This document shows, in pieces, positions 24,050-32,600 of a stretch of DNA of 34,398 nt. Numbering within the stretch: position 1 is the first letter of the stretch; every line of letters starts with the position of its first letter. The notes under the pieces are model-generated. The model searched no databases and was not told the DNA's origin. It worked only from the letters and a program-made list of their open reading frames with translations. This stretch comes from Gammaproteobacteria bacterium. Lineage in GTDB: Bacteria; Pseudomonadota; Gammaproteobacteria; Steroidobacterales; Foliamicaceae. Both the position numbers and the translations under genes were made by a program. The stretch is taken from assembly GCA_009838035.1 (NCBI GenBank), contig VXSK01000025.1, positions 1-34,398 of the forward strand. The letters run 5' to 3'.

Positions 24050-26338
24050 ATGAACCCAACCGCTTCCCCGCCCGGCGCCGTCATCCGGGACATCCCGCTG
24101 TCGCGTCTTTTCCTGGCGCCCGAGAACGTCAGAAAGACCCCCGCCCACGACCGCGCCCAGGCCGAGCTCGAGGCCTCGATCCGGGCCCACGGTCTGCTGG
24201 AGAACCTCGTAGCACGCGCCGACGGCACGGACGACGACGGGAACGAACGCTTCGCCGTCCTCGCCGGCGGCCGGCGCCTCGCGGCGCTGCAGTCGCTCGC
24301 CGGAGACGGCGCGCTGGATCCCGAGCTTCCGGTGCTCTGCCGGATCGCGCCCGACGCCAACGGCGGCGAACTGTCGCTGGCCGAGAACGTCGTGCGAATC
24401 GCCATGCACCCCGCCGACCAGGTGGCGGCGTTCTCCGCCCTTGCGGGCGACGGACTGTCCGTCGCGGCCATCGCGAACCGCTTCGGCGTCTCCGAACGCA
24501 TCGTCGAGCAGCGCCTGCGCCTCGGCAACGCCGCCCCGGAACTCCTCGATGCCTACCGGGAGGAGGCCATCGACCTGGAGACGCTCAAAGCGTTCGCCGT
24601 CACCCCCGACACCGGGCGCCAGCTTGCCGTGTGGGAACAGGTCTCCGCGCAGGATTACCGGCCCACCGCCTGGCAGGTCAAGCGCCTGATGACCGAGGAG
24701 CGGGTGCCGGGTTCCTCGGCGCTGGCCCGGTTCGTGAGCGTGGACGCCTACGAAGCCGCTGGCGGCCCGGTGATGCGGGATCTGTTCGCCGACGGGCACG
24801 AGAACGGGACGTGGTTCGAGGATCCGGCGCTCCTGAACGATCTGGCCATGAAGAAGCTCGAAGCCGTCGCCGACGAGCTGTCCACCCGCTGGAAGTGGGC
24901 CGAGGCGAGGCTGGAGGTCGACTGGAGCACCGCCGCGCGCTACGGCCGGGTCCATCCGCGGCCGGGCGAGCCCACGGACGAGGAAACCGCCGAGACCGAG
25001 CGGCTGCGCACGCGCCACGACGAACTGGCCAACCTCGACGACGAGGACTGGACCGAGGCGCTCGAAGCCGAAGCGGAGTCCATCGACGAGCGGCTCGACG
25101 CGATCGAGCAGGCGGTGGAGGCCCGCGCGCGGTTCCGCCGCGAGGACTTCGCCATCGCCGGGGCCATCGCCACCGTCGGGCGCGACGGGACGTTGCAGAT
25201 CGTCCAGGGGCTAGTGAAGCCTAAGGACATGCCGAAGGCGGACCCCGCCGCCGCGGGCGCGAACGGCCACGCTGCCGACACGACCGCCGGGAACGGAACG
25301 GCGGGCGCCGGAAGCGTCGATGCGCCGGCCGTCTCCGCACCGCTGGCGCCGCCGCCCGATCCGCGCGCCACGGCCCGGCAGGAGGCGGGCGTGGGCATCG
25401 GGCTGGCCGACGACCTGCGCGCCATCCGCACGGCGCTGGTGAAGGCGCACCTGGCGACCGACTTCGAGGCCGCGTTCGACCTGACCGTGTTCCAGATGGT
25501 GCGCGCGGTCTTTGCGCACGGCTACACGACCGCGTACCACGCGCTCGACATCGCGTTCAAGGAAACCGCCGACCGGCCCGCGATGCGCATGAACGACGAC
25601 GGCTTCGCCGCCTCAAGCCCCGGCGAGGCGATGCTGGCGGACTGGTCGGACCTGCCGTTCGACTGGATAGAGGCCGACGACGACGCAGCCTGCTTCGACG
25701 CGCTGCGCAACCTGCCGCGGGCGGACAAGGAGAAGCTGTTCGCCGCCGCCGTCGCGCGCACGGTCCGGGGCCAGCTCGCGTTCGAGCACGAGGCCCGCCC
25801 GGAACTGGAAGCCACCGTCGCCCGGCTCGGCATCGAGTTCGCGAAGCACGTGCGCCCGACCGCGGATCTGGTGTGGTCGCGGCTGCGCAAGGACCGCATC
25901 CTGGCCATCGCCCGCGACACGCTGGGGCCGGCCTGGGCGTCGGCGCGCTCGAAGTACAAGAAGGTCGATCTGGCAAAAGCCATGGAGGAGGCGTTCGCCG
26001 CCGGCAAGCCGCCCGTCGGCATCGGCGCCGATGAACACGCCGCCGCGCTCGCCTGGACCCCGCCGGGGTTCGCGGCGTTCGACGCGGGCGGCGACGCCGA
26101 AGCAGAGCCTGCGCCCGACGGCAAGGACGACGCGCCGGCTCAGGCGGAACACGCCACCGGCGGCAACGGCCACGCCGCCTCGGCTCGCGAGCGGAACGAC
26201 GTTCCGGCGAGCGGCAACGGCGCCGGCGATGTCGGGCACTCAGCCGCAGACGCCGGAGTAACCGACGCCAACGGCGAGACCGCTGGCGAGGCCGCGGACG
26301 TGCCTGAGTTCCTGCGCCAGGCGACACAGACGCAGTAG
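24050..26338 (+). CDS. Large ParB/Spo0J-family protein
   Basis: This 762-residue protein has an N-terminal ParB domain: PENVRKT, EASIRAHGLLENLV, VLAGGRRLAAL (nucleotide-binding box, GGRR in place of GERR) and LAENVVRIAMHPADQ. A helix-turn-helix follows (LSVAAIANRFGVSERIV, about 140-160). The rest is an unusually long C-terminal extension with a charged helical region (about 310-370), an Ala/Gly linker (about 400-445), a conserved-looking region (445-670) and a low-complexity tail. ParB-like proteins of this size are found on plasmids and islands and may act in partition or regulation. No parA is in the window. Confidence 0.85.
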   Translation: MNPTASPPGAVIRDIPLSRLFLAPENVRKTPAHDRAQAELEASIRAHGLLENLVARADGTDDDGNERFAVLAGGRRLAALQSLAGDGALDPELPVLCRIAPDANGGELSLAENVVRIAMHPADQVAAFSALAGDGLSVAAIANRFGVSERIVEQRLRLGNAAPELLDAYREEAIDLETLKAFAVTPDTGRQLAVWEQVSAQDYRPTAWQVKRLMTEERVPGSSALARFVSVDAYEAAGGPVMRDLFADGHENGTWFEDPALLNDLAMKKLEAVADELSTRWKWAEARLEVDWSTAARYGRVHPRPGEPTDEETAETERLRTRHDELANLDDEDWTEALEAEAESIDERLDAIEQAVEARARFRREDFAIAGAIATVGRDGTLQIVQGLVKPKDMPKADPAAAGANGHAADTTAGNGTAGAGSVDAPAVSAPLAPPPDPRATARQEAGVGIGLADDLRAIRTALVKAHLATDFEAAFDLTVFQMVRAVFAHGYTTAYHALDIAFKETADRPAMRMNDDGFAASSPGEAMLADWSDLPFDWIEADDDAACFDALRNLPRADKEKLFAAAVARTVRGQLAFEHEARPELEATVARLGIEFAKHVRPTADLVWSRLRKDRILAIARDTLGPAWASARSKYKKVDLAKAMEEAFAAGKPPVGIGADEHAAALAWTPPGFAAFDAGGDAEAEPAPDGKDDAPAQAEHATGGNGHAASARERNDVPASGNGAGDVGHSAADAGVTDANGETAGEAADVPEFLRQATQTQ

Positions 26339-26352
26339 CCGTCCGCTGTCGC

Positions 26353-26386
26353 GCGCCCCGCCCGGATTTCCGCCCGGGCGGGGCGC
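26353..26386 (+). terminator. Hairpin terminator after the ParB-like gene
   Basis: A perfect 13-bp stem (GCGCCCCGCCCGG at 26353-26365 and its complement at 26374-26386) with an 8-base loop is followed by ATCCTTTTCC. The T-run is short but the stem is very strong. It lies 14 bases after the ParB stop and 29 before the next start, so it may end or attenuate transcription between the two blocks. Confidence 0.7.
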
Positions 26387-26415
26387 ATCCTTTTCCCATG
26401 CCACAGGGAGGCTCC

Positions 26416-28155
26416 ATGAACGACACCCGAACGATCCGCGCGCGCATCCACGATTCCGCGCTCAAGCGCGTCACCCGCACCTTCGCCGCGACGCTTGCGG
26501 ACATCTTCGCCGAAACGCTGCAAAACGCCCGCCGCGCCGATGCCACGCGCGTGAACGTCGTGCTGGGCGAGCACGAACGCGACAGCGGGCCGACCGTCAC
26601 CGTCCTCGACGACGGACAGGGCATCGCCGACCCCCGGGTTCTCTTGTCGTTCGGCGAGAACGGCTGGAGCGGCGATCTCGTCGAACGCGAGGACGCCGCC
26701 GGGATGGGCATGCTGAGCCTGGCGCGCCGGGGTTGCGCCGTCTCCTCGCGGCCCCGCGCGCCGGGCGACGCGCCCGGCTGGCGAGTAGAGCTCGAGCCGG
26801 ACCACTTCGCGGGGGAGGCCGCGGCCGAGGTACTTCCGGATGTCGGCGCACCGTATCCGCACGGCACGGCCGTGCGGTTTCCGGCGGGGGAGACCGAGGC
26901 GGACGACAAGATCCGCGGCGCGCTGGAAGCCGCCACCGTCCACTACCCGCTCCCGGTGTACTGGGGACGCGCCGACCGCTCGCCAAGGGACGCCGAGGCG
27001 CTGCCGCGCCGGGCGTTCCTCGACGGCGCCGTGCATGTCGAGCGCTGGCGCGGCCTGGTGTTCGGGGTGTTCCGGAACCGCCCGCGGCGGTTCGCGCTGA
27101 ACGACCCGGACGTGAACTTCCACGGCCTGACCGTTGCCGTTCGGCTGCCGTCGGTCGAATCCGTCGGCGGCGCGCACTGGAGCGTGGCCGCCGACATCGA
27201 GGACTGTCCCGAACTGGAGTTCGTGCTGCCCGCCCGCAAGGAGGCGGTCGAGACGCCGTTTCTGGACGAAATGCGCGAGGCCGCCCGACACGCGATCTAC
27301 CGGGCGCTCGCCGTCGATCCGGATCCCCGCCCGTCGTTCGCGGACTGGGAACGGGCTCGCCGGGCCGGCATCGAAATCGAATCGCCGCCGGCCGAGCTTC
27401 GTTCCTGGCGCCCCGCCGTGGCCGACATCGACCACTGGCGCGAGGCGCCCAAGCTCCAGGCCATCGGCACCGACGCGCTGCTCGTCGCGGCCGATCCCGA
27501 GCCGCCCGAGGCGCAGGGGTTCCGGCGCGCCGCGGAGCGCGGCGGCGTGACGCACCGGCTGTTCGAGCCCGACCGCAGGCTGGAGGGATTCGGCTGGTAC
27601 GACGCGATCCCGCGCATTGTGGCGATCCGCACGGAGGTCACGGATGGCGGCACGATCCACGCGCTGGAGGACTGGCCCGCCCCGGATCGCGCGGGTGGCG
27701 CCGGGACGCTCCCGCCGCGGCCGGAGACGATTCGCACGGTCGCCACCGTGCGATCGCCCGGGCGACCGGACCGCACCCTCGACCTCCCCACGGACCTCGC
27801 GTTCGCGGGCGAGGCCTGGACCTGGGTGGAGGACGCGCGGCCGCTGGTGACCGCAGACAGCGCGCTCGACCCGCACGAACTCGCGGGGCTGCTGTACGAC
27901 GCCTACTTCTCGCCCTCGGACGACGCCGACGCGGATTCCTGGGAGCGCCAGCGCATCGAGTTCGAGCGCGAGGCGCTGCATCTGGCCACGCGGCTCCTGG
28001 TCTCCGACGACGAGGCGCGGCGGCGCTCCATCGCCGACGCGGTCGAACGGGAGCTGTCCTGGCTGATTCCGCGCGAGCGCGGCGCGGACATCGCCGTGCG
28101 CAACGGCCGGATCACCGTGACCCTGGGCGAGCCAGCCGCGGCGACCGCGTCGTGA
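26416..28155 (+). CDS. GHKL-family ATPase (HSP90/MutL-type ATP-binding domain)
   Basis: This 579-residue protein carries the three GHKL boxes: N-box ETLQNARRADATRV (33-46), G1 DDGQGIAD (65-72) and G2 AGMGML (95-100), giving the Bergerat ATP-binding fold. No kinase dimerisation or receiver domain follows, so it is not a sensor kinase. The remaining 450 residues are unassigned and end in a module repeated in the next gene. The ATG at 26416 has a GGGAGG site at the right distance; an upstream in-frame ATG at 26398 does not. Its stop overlaps the next GTG (GTGA). A chaperone- or repair-like role is inferred from the fold only. Confidence 0.85.
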   Translation: MNDTRTIRARIHDSALKRVTRTFAATLADIFAETLQNARRADATRVNVVLGEHERDSGPTVTVLDDGQGIADPRVLLSFGENGWSGDLVEREDAAGMGMLSLARRGCAVSSRPRAPGDAPGWRVELEPDHFAGEAAAEVLPDVGAPYPHGTAVRFPAGETEADDKIRGALEAATVHYPLPVYWGRADRSPRDAEALPRRAFLDGAVHVERWRGLVFGVFRNRPRRFALNDPDVNFHGLTVAVRLPSVESVGGAHWSVAADIEDCPELEFVLPARKEAVETPFLDEMREAARHAIYRALAVDPDPRPSFADWERARRAGIEIESPPAELRSWRPAVADIDHWREAPKLQAIGTDALLVAADPEPPEAQGFRRAAERGGVTHRLFEPDRRLEGFGWYDAIPRIVAIRTEVTDGGTIHALEDWPAPDRAGGAGTLPPRPETIRTVATVRSPGRPDRTLDLPTDLAFAGEAWTWVEDARPLVTADSALDPHELAGLLYDAYFSPSDDADADSWERQRIEFEREALHLATRLLVSDDEARRRSIADAVERELSWLIPRERGADIAVRNGRITVTLGEPAAATAS

Positions 28156-28406
28156 ACGGCAATCGACGAGTTGTCCACGCCAAGCGCGCGGACGCGCCGG
28201 GGACGGACGGGGACGAGGCGCGCAAGCGCGCCATCGCCCGCGCCCTGTGGACGGAGATCCACTGGCTGATGCCCACCGACCGCGCCGTCGCCATCGCCGT
28301 CGACGGCGACGACATCGCGGTCGAGTTCGGCCCGCCGGGCTGCGCCCCGCAGATGTCCGCCGAAAAGCCGCCAATTTCCACTGACGTTGACCGGAGACGC
28401 CCATGA
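28152..28406 (+). CDS. Small protein homologous to the C-terminus of the GHKL ATPase
   Basis: This 84-residue protein starts at a GTG overlapping the previous stop and ends overlapping the next start (ATGA). Its centre, RAIARALWTEIHWLMPTDR then AIAVDGDDIAVEF, matches the end of the preceding protein, RSIADAVERELSWLIPRER then DIAVRNGRITVTL, position by position without a gap. It therefore looks like a free-standing copy of that C-terminal module, perhaps a binding partner or competitor of the ATPase. No other homology was recognised. Confidence 0.75.
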   Translation: MNGNRRVVHAKRADAPGTDGDEARKRAIARALWTEIHWLMPTDRAVAIAVDGDDIAVEFGPPGCAPQMSAEKPPISTDVDRRRP

Positions 28407-28822
28407 AACTCATCACCGAGTCCCAGCGCGCCGAACTGCTGAAGAACGCCGCGTTGCCAGACGCCGATCCCCGGCCCCCGCTCAAGCTGTTCAACCCCTG
28501 CGGCGCCGCCACCTGGCTGTTCACCGAACTCGGCGAGGACGAGGACACTCTGTTCGGATTGTGCGATCTGGGCTTCGGCTTCCCGGAGCTGGGCTACGCC
28601 AGCCTTTCGGAGATCGCCGCCACCCGCCTGCCGTTCGGCCTGACGATCGAGCGCGACCTGCATTTCCGCGCCAGGGCTCCGATCTCCGTGTACGCGGAGG
28701 CCGCGCGCGCCGCCCGGCGCATCGTCGAGCGCGGCCCCGAGCTCGATGCGGCGCTCAGCCGCCACGCCGCCGCCGCGACCCGGACCGATCCGCAACCCGC
28801 CGCTGCGCAGCCCGGGAGGTAG
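28403..28822 (+). CDS. DUF2958 protein
   Basis: This 139-residue protein matches the DUF2958 pattern: TESQRAELLKN near the start, then KLFNPCGAATWLFTEL, LFGLCDLGFGFPELGY and TIERDLHFRARAPIS. It is cytoplasmic with no visible catalytic motif. DUF2958 genes are typical of plasmids and integrative islands and their function is unknown to me. The ATG overlaps the previous stop as ATGA, and the next gene follows after five bases. Confidence 0.88.
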   Translation: MKLITESQRAELLKNAALPDADPRPPLKLFNPCGAATWLFTELGEDEDTLFGLCDLGFGFPELGYASLSEIAATRLPFGLTIERDLHFRARAPISVYAEAARAARRIVERGPELDAALSRHAAAATRTDPQPAAAQPGR

Positions 28823-28827
28823 CCGCC

Positions 28828-29472
28828 ATGCCCCGCATCGTCGAAACCACCGTCTACGAACTCAAGGAACTGTCCGGCGCGGCGAAGGAGCGCGCCCGCG
28901 CCTGGTTCCGGGAGTCGTGCCTGGATTATGACTGGCACGAGTTCGTGTACGACGACTTCGAGACCGTCTGCGGGCTGCTCGGCGTGACGCTCAAGACCCG
29001 CCCCGTGCCGCTGATGGGCGGCGGGACGAGAGACAAACCCTGCGTCTGGTTTTCCGGGTTCGCCTTCCAAGGGAGTGGCGCCTCGTTCGAGGGCGCGTAC
29101 GAGTACGTACCCGGCGCGGCCCGCGCCATCCGGGCGCACGCGCCGCGCGACACGGATCTGCACGGGATCGCCGACACCCTGCAGGCGGTCCAGCGCCGCA
29201 ACTTTTTCCAGCTCGCCGCGGATGTCCGCCAGCGCGGGCGCTACTGCCACGAGTACACGATGACCGTCGACGTCGAGCGCGACAGCCCGACCTGGCAGCC
29301 CATGACGGACGGCGCCGAGGACACGGTCGTCGAGGCCATGCGCGATCTGGCCCGCTGGCTCTACCGGCAACTCGAGCGCGAGTACGACTACCAAACGTCC
29401 GACGCCCTGGTGGACGAGACCCTGGCCGTCAATGCCTGGACGTTCACCGCCGAGGGGGCCCGCTTCGGCTGA
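28828..29472 (+). CDS. Conserved island protein, often labelled antitoxin of a toxin-antitoxin stability system
   Basis: This 214-residue protein starts at an ATG after a GGGAGG site. It has the pattern I associate with a widespread phage and island family: VYELKELSGAAKERARAWFR, DYDWHEFVYDDFE, LMGGGTRDKPCVWFSGF, ADTLQAVQRRNFFQL and RWLYRQLEREYDYQTSD. Databases often call it an antitoxin, but nothing here shows a toxin partner, so the label should not be trusted. No membrane or catalytic signature is visible. Confidence 0.75.
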   Translation: MPRIVETTVYELKELSGAAKERARAWFRESCLDYDWHEFVYDDFETVCGLLGVTLKTRPVPLMGGGTRDKPCVWFSGFAFQGSGASFEGAYEYVPGAARAIRAHAPRDTDLHGIADTLQAVQRRNFFQLAADVRQRGRYCHEYTMTVDVERDSPTWQPMTDGAEDTVVEAMRDLARWLYRQLEREYDYQTSDALVDETLAVNAWTFTAEGARFG

Positions 29473-29609
29473 TCGCACCGGTTCGCGTTCGCGCGACCCG
29501 CCCCCCGGAGTCCGGCGGGCCGTTCGGCAGGCGGTCCGGCGGCGCGGCGCGGGAGGGATACCGCCCCGTTCGCCGCCGGCTTTCCATCCCGACCCATCCG
29601 GAGACTTCC
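29473..29609 (+). promoter_or_regulatory. GC-rich leader before the helicase-methyltransferase gene
   Basis: These 137 bases include a hairpin-like CCCGCC-ccccggagtcc-GGCGGG, further GCC/GGC complementary runs, and a CCCATCCGGAG box before the ATG. It shares the general design of the leaders at 20259 and 23868 but matches their motifs less closely. Confidence 0.4.
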
Positions 29610-32600
29610 ATGCCCGACGCCGTTTCCCCGGCGGACGCCGCCGCGCGCCCGTCCGCCCCGCCACTCGCGCCCGTCGTGGGCTACGGTCCGCCGCCCGCCC
29701 GGGCCGTCCTGCCGCCCGCCCGGGCCGAAGCCCTCATCGCCGCGGCCCGGACCCTGCTGCCCCTCCTGGAGGCTGGAAGGCCGCTCGACGCGTCCACGCT
29801 GAGAGACGCCATGACCCGCGCGTTCGGCGGGACCGACGCCGGGGGCGCCTGGCTGTGGAAGGACGCCTACGAAGCGGCCGAGGCCGCGCTGGTGCTGTTC
29901 CTGCAACGCTACGGGCGCGCCATGCGCCGCCGCGCCGGAGCCGGCCCGGACGGTCCCGCCAACATGCTCGCCATGCTCTGCGCCCTGGCGGCGCTGGAGC
30001 CCTCGCACACCCGGCGGTCCGAGGAACAGGTGCGCCTGCAGCAGTTCTCCACGCCCCTGCCGATGGCCTACGCGGCGCTGAAGGCCGCCGCCGTGCGGCC
30101 CGGCGATGCCGTGCTCGAACCGTCCGCCGGCACCGGAATGCTCGCCGTGATGGCCCAGTGCGCGCTCGGGCGGCAAGCCGTGGGCGCGCTGCATCTCAAC
30201 GAAATCGCGCCCGTGCGGGCGGCAGTCCTCGCCGGGCTCTTCCCGGAGGCCGAAGTCACCCGCCACAACGCCGAAGCCCTCGCCGACTTCCTGCCGCACG
30301 TGCGGCCGTCGGTCGTGCTGATGAACCCGCCGTTCTCGGCCACCCCGGGCGTGTCGCGCGGCCGCCGCGGCGCGGACCTCAGGCACGTCCGCTCGGCGTT
30401 CGCGATGCTGCCCGAAGGCGGCCGGCTCGTCGCCGTCACCTCGGCGAACTGCGTGCCCGGGGATGCGGCCTGGAACGGCGCGTTCGCGCCGCGGTCCGGC
30501 GCGCGCGTCGTGTTCACCATGGCCATCGACGGGCGCGCCTACGCGCGGCGGGGCACCGGGTTCGAGACCCGGCTCACGGTCGTCGACCGGAGTTCCGGAC
30601 CCGGCATCGCCGTCGATCCCTCTGCCCGCGCCGCCGATGCCGCCGAACTGCTCGATGCCGCGATCGCGTCCGTCCCGCCGCGGCGGACCGTCGAACTGCT
30701 CGATGCCGCGATCGCGTCCGTCCCGCCGCGGCGGACCGTCGAACCCGCGCCCGGCGCCGATCTGTTCGGGCACGTCCCGGTGCCGCGAACCCGGCAATCC
30801 GGCACGGCCCGCCGGAACGCCGCACGGCCTGCCCCCCAATCCGCCCATGACTGGGGCCCGGTTGCGGAACTGGAGATCGCCAGCGCAGCGGTCGATCGGA
30901 AAACGGAATCGTCCGCGGCCACTGCCGCAGGCCCCTACGCGGCGTGGCGCCCGAGCGTGGTGCGGGTACCGGGCGCCACCGCCCATCCGACCCCGCTGGT
31001 GCAGTCCGCGGCGATGGCGGCCGTCCCGCACCCGCGGCCGTCGTACCCGCCGATGCTGCCGGAACGGGTCGTGACCGGGGCGGCGCTGTCCGATGCCCAG
31101 CTCGAGAGCGTCGCGCTCGCGGGCGCGGCCCATGCCGGACACCTTGCGGCCCGCTACCGCATCGGCTCGGGCTGGGAAACCGTGCATCGCTGCGGCGAGG
31201 ACGGCGAACCGCAGGATGACGGCGCCACCGCCGACGGCGAGACGCTGTCCGAACCGGTGCGCTTCCGGCGCGGCTGGATGCTCGGCGACGGCACCGGCGC
31301 GGGCAAGGGCCGGCAGGTCGCCGCCGTCGTGCTCGACCGCTGGCTCAAGGGACAGCGCCGGGCGCTCTGGCTGTCGCAGTCCGACAAGCTGCTGGAGGAC
31401 GCGCGCCGCGACTGGACCGCACTCGGGGGCCGGGAAACCGACGTGATCCCCCTCGGCAAGTTCCGCCAGGGCGCGGAGATCCCGCTCACCGAAGGCATCC
31501 TCTTCTCCACCTATGCGACGCTGCGCTCGCCGGCCCGCCAAGGCAAGGCCTCGCGGCTCGACCAGATCGTGGAATGGCTCGCGGGCAGCCTCGACGAAGA
31601 CGACCGCCACGCCTTCGACGGCGTCGTGGTGTTCGACGAGGCCCACGCCATGGCCAACGCCGCGGGCGGCAAGGGCAACCGCGGCGACATCGCGCCCTCG
31701 CAGCAGGGACGGGCCGGTCTACGGCTCCAGCACGCGCTGCCGGACGCGCGCGTCGTCTATGTCTCCGCGACGGGCGCCACGACCGTCCCCGGGCTGGCCT
31801 ACGCCGGGCGGCTGGGACTCTGGGCCGCCGGAGAGACGCCTTTCGAGACCCGCGCCGAGTTCGTCTCCGCCATGAAGGCGGGCGGAGTCGCCGCGCTCGA
31901 AGTGGTCGCGCGCGATCTCAAGGCGCTCGGCCTGTACCAGGCCCGCGCGCTGTCCTACGACGGCGTGGAAGTGGACATCCTCGAACACGCGCTAACCGAC
32001 GCCCAGCGGCGCATCTACGACGCCTACGCCGGCGCGTTCAAGGTCATTCACGCCAACCTCACCGAGGCGCTGAACGCCACCGGCATCGCAGACGGGGAGT
32101 GCACCCTCAACCGCAACGCGAAGTCCGCCGCCATGTCCGCGTTCGAGGGCTCCAAGCAACGGTTCTTCGGCCACTTGCTCACTTCCATGAAGTGCCCGTC
32201 GCTGATCCGCGCCATCGAGGCCGATCTCGAGCACGGGCGCTCCGCGGTGGTGCAGCTCGTGTCCACCGGCGAGGCGCTCATGGAGAGAAGGCTCGCCGAG
32301 ATCCCGGCCTCGGAATGGGACGATCTGAACGTCGATCTCACGCCCCGGGAGACCGTGATCGAGTTCCTGGCCCACGCGTTCCCGGTTCAACTCCAGGAAC
32401 CGTTCACCGACGCCGAAGGCAACCTGATGTCGCGGCCGGTTTTCGACGACGACGGCCAGCCGGTGCTGTCGCAGGAAGCGGTGGCCCGGCGCGACGCCCT
32501 GATCGAGAAACTCGCGGCGCTGCCGCCCGTCCCTGCCGCCCTCGACCAGATCGTTCAGCACTTCGGACACGACGCGGTGGCGGAGGTGACCGGGCGCTCG

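Noticed and set aside
26416..28155. Two-component sensor histidine kinase
   Set aside because: The Bergerat ATP-binding fold sits at the N-terminus with no dimerisation/phosphoacceptor helix, membrane segment or response regulator gene nearby.
26140..28548. 802-codon minus-strand open frame
   Set aside because: It crosses several well-supported plus-strand genes and has the composition of an antisense shadow.
28828..29472. Toxin-antitoxin system
   Set aside because: The family is often labelled antitoxin, but neither neighbour resembles a toxin and the protein is much larger than typical antitoxins.
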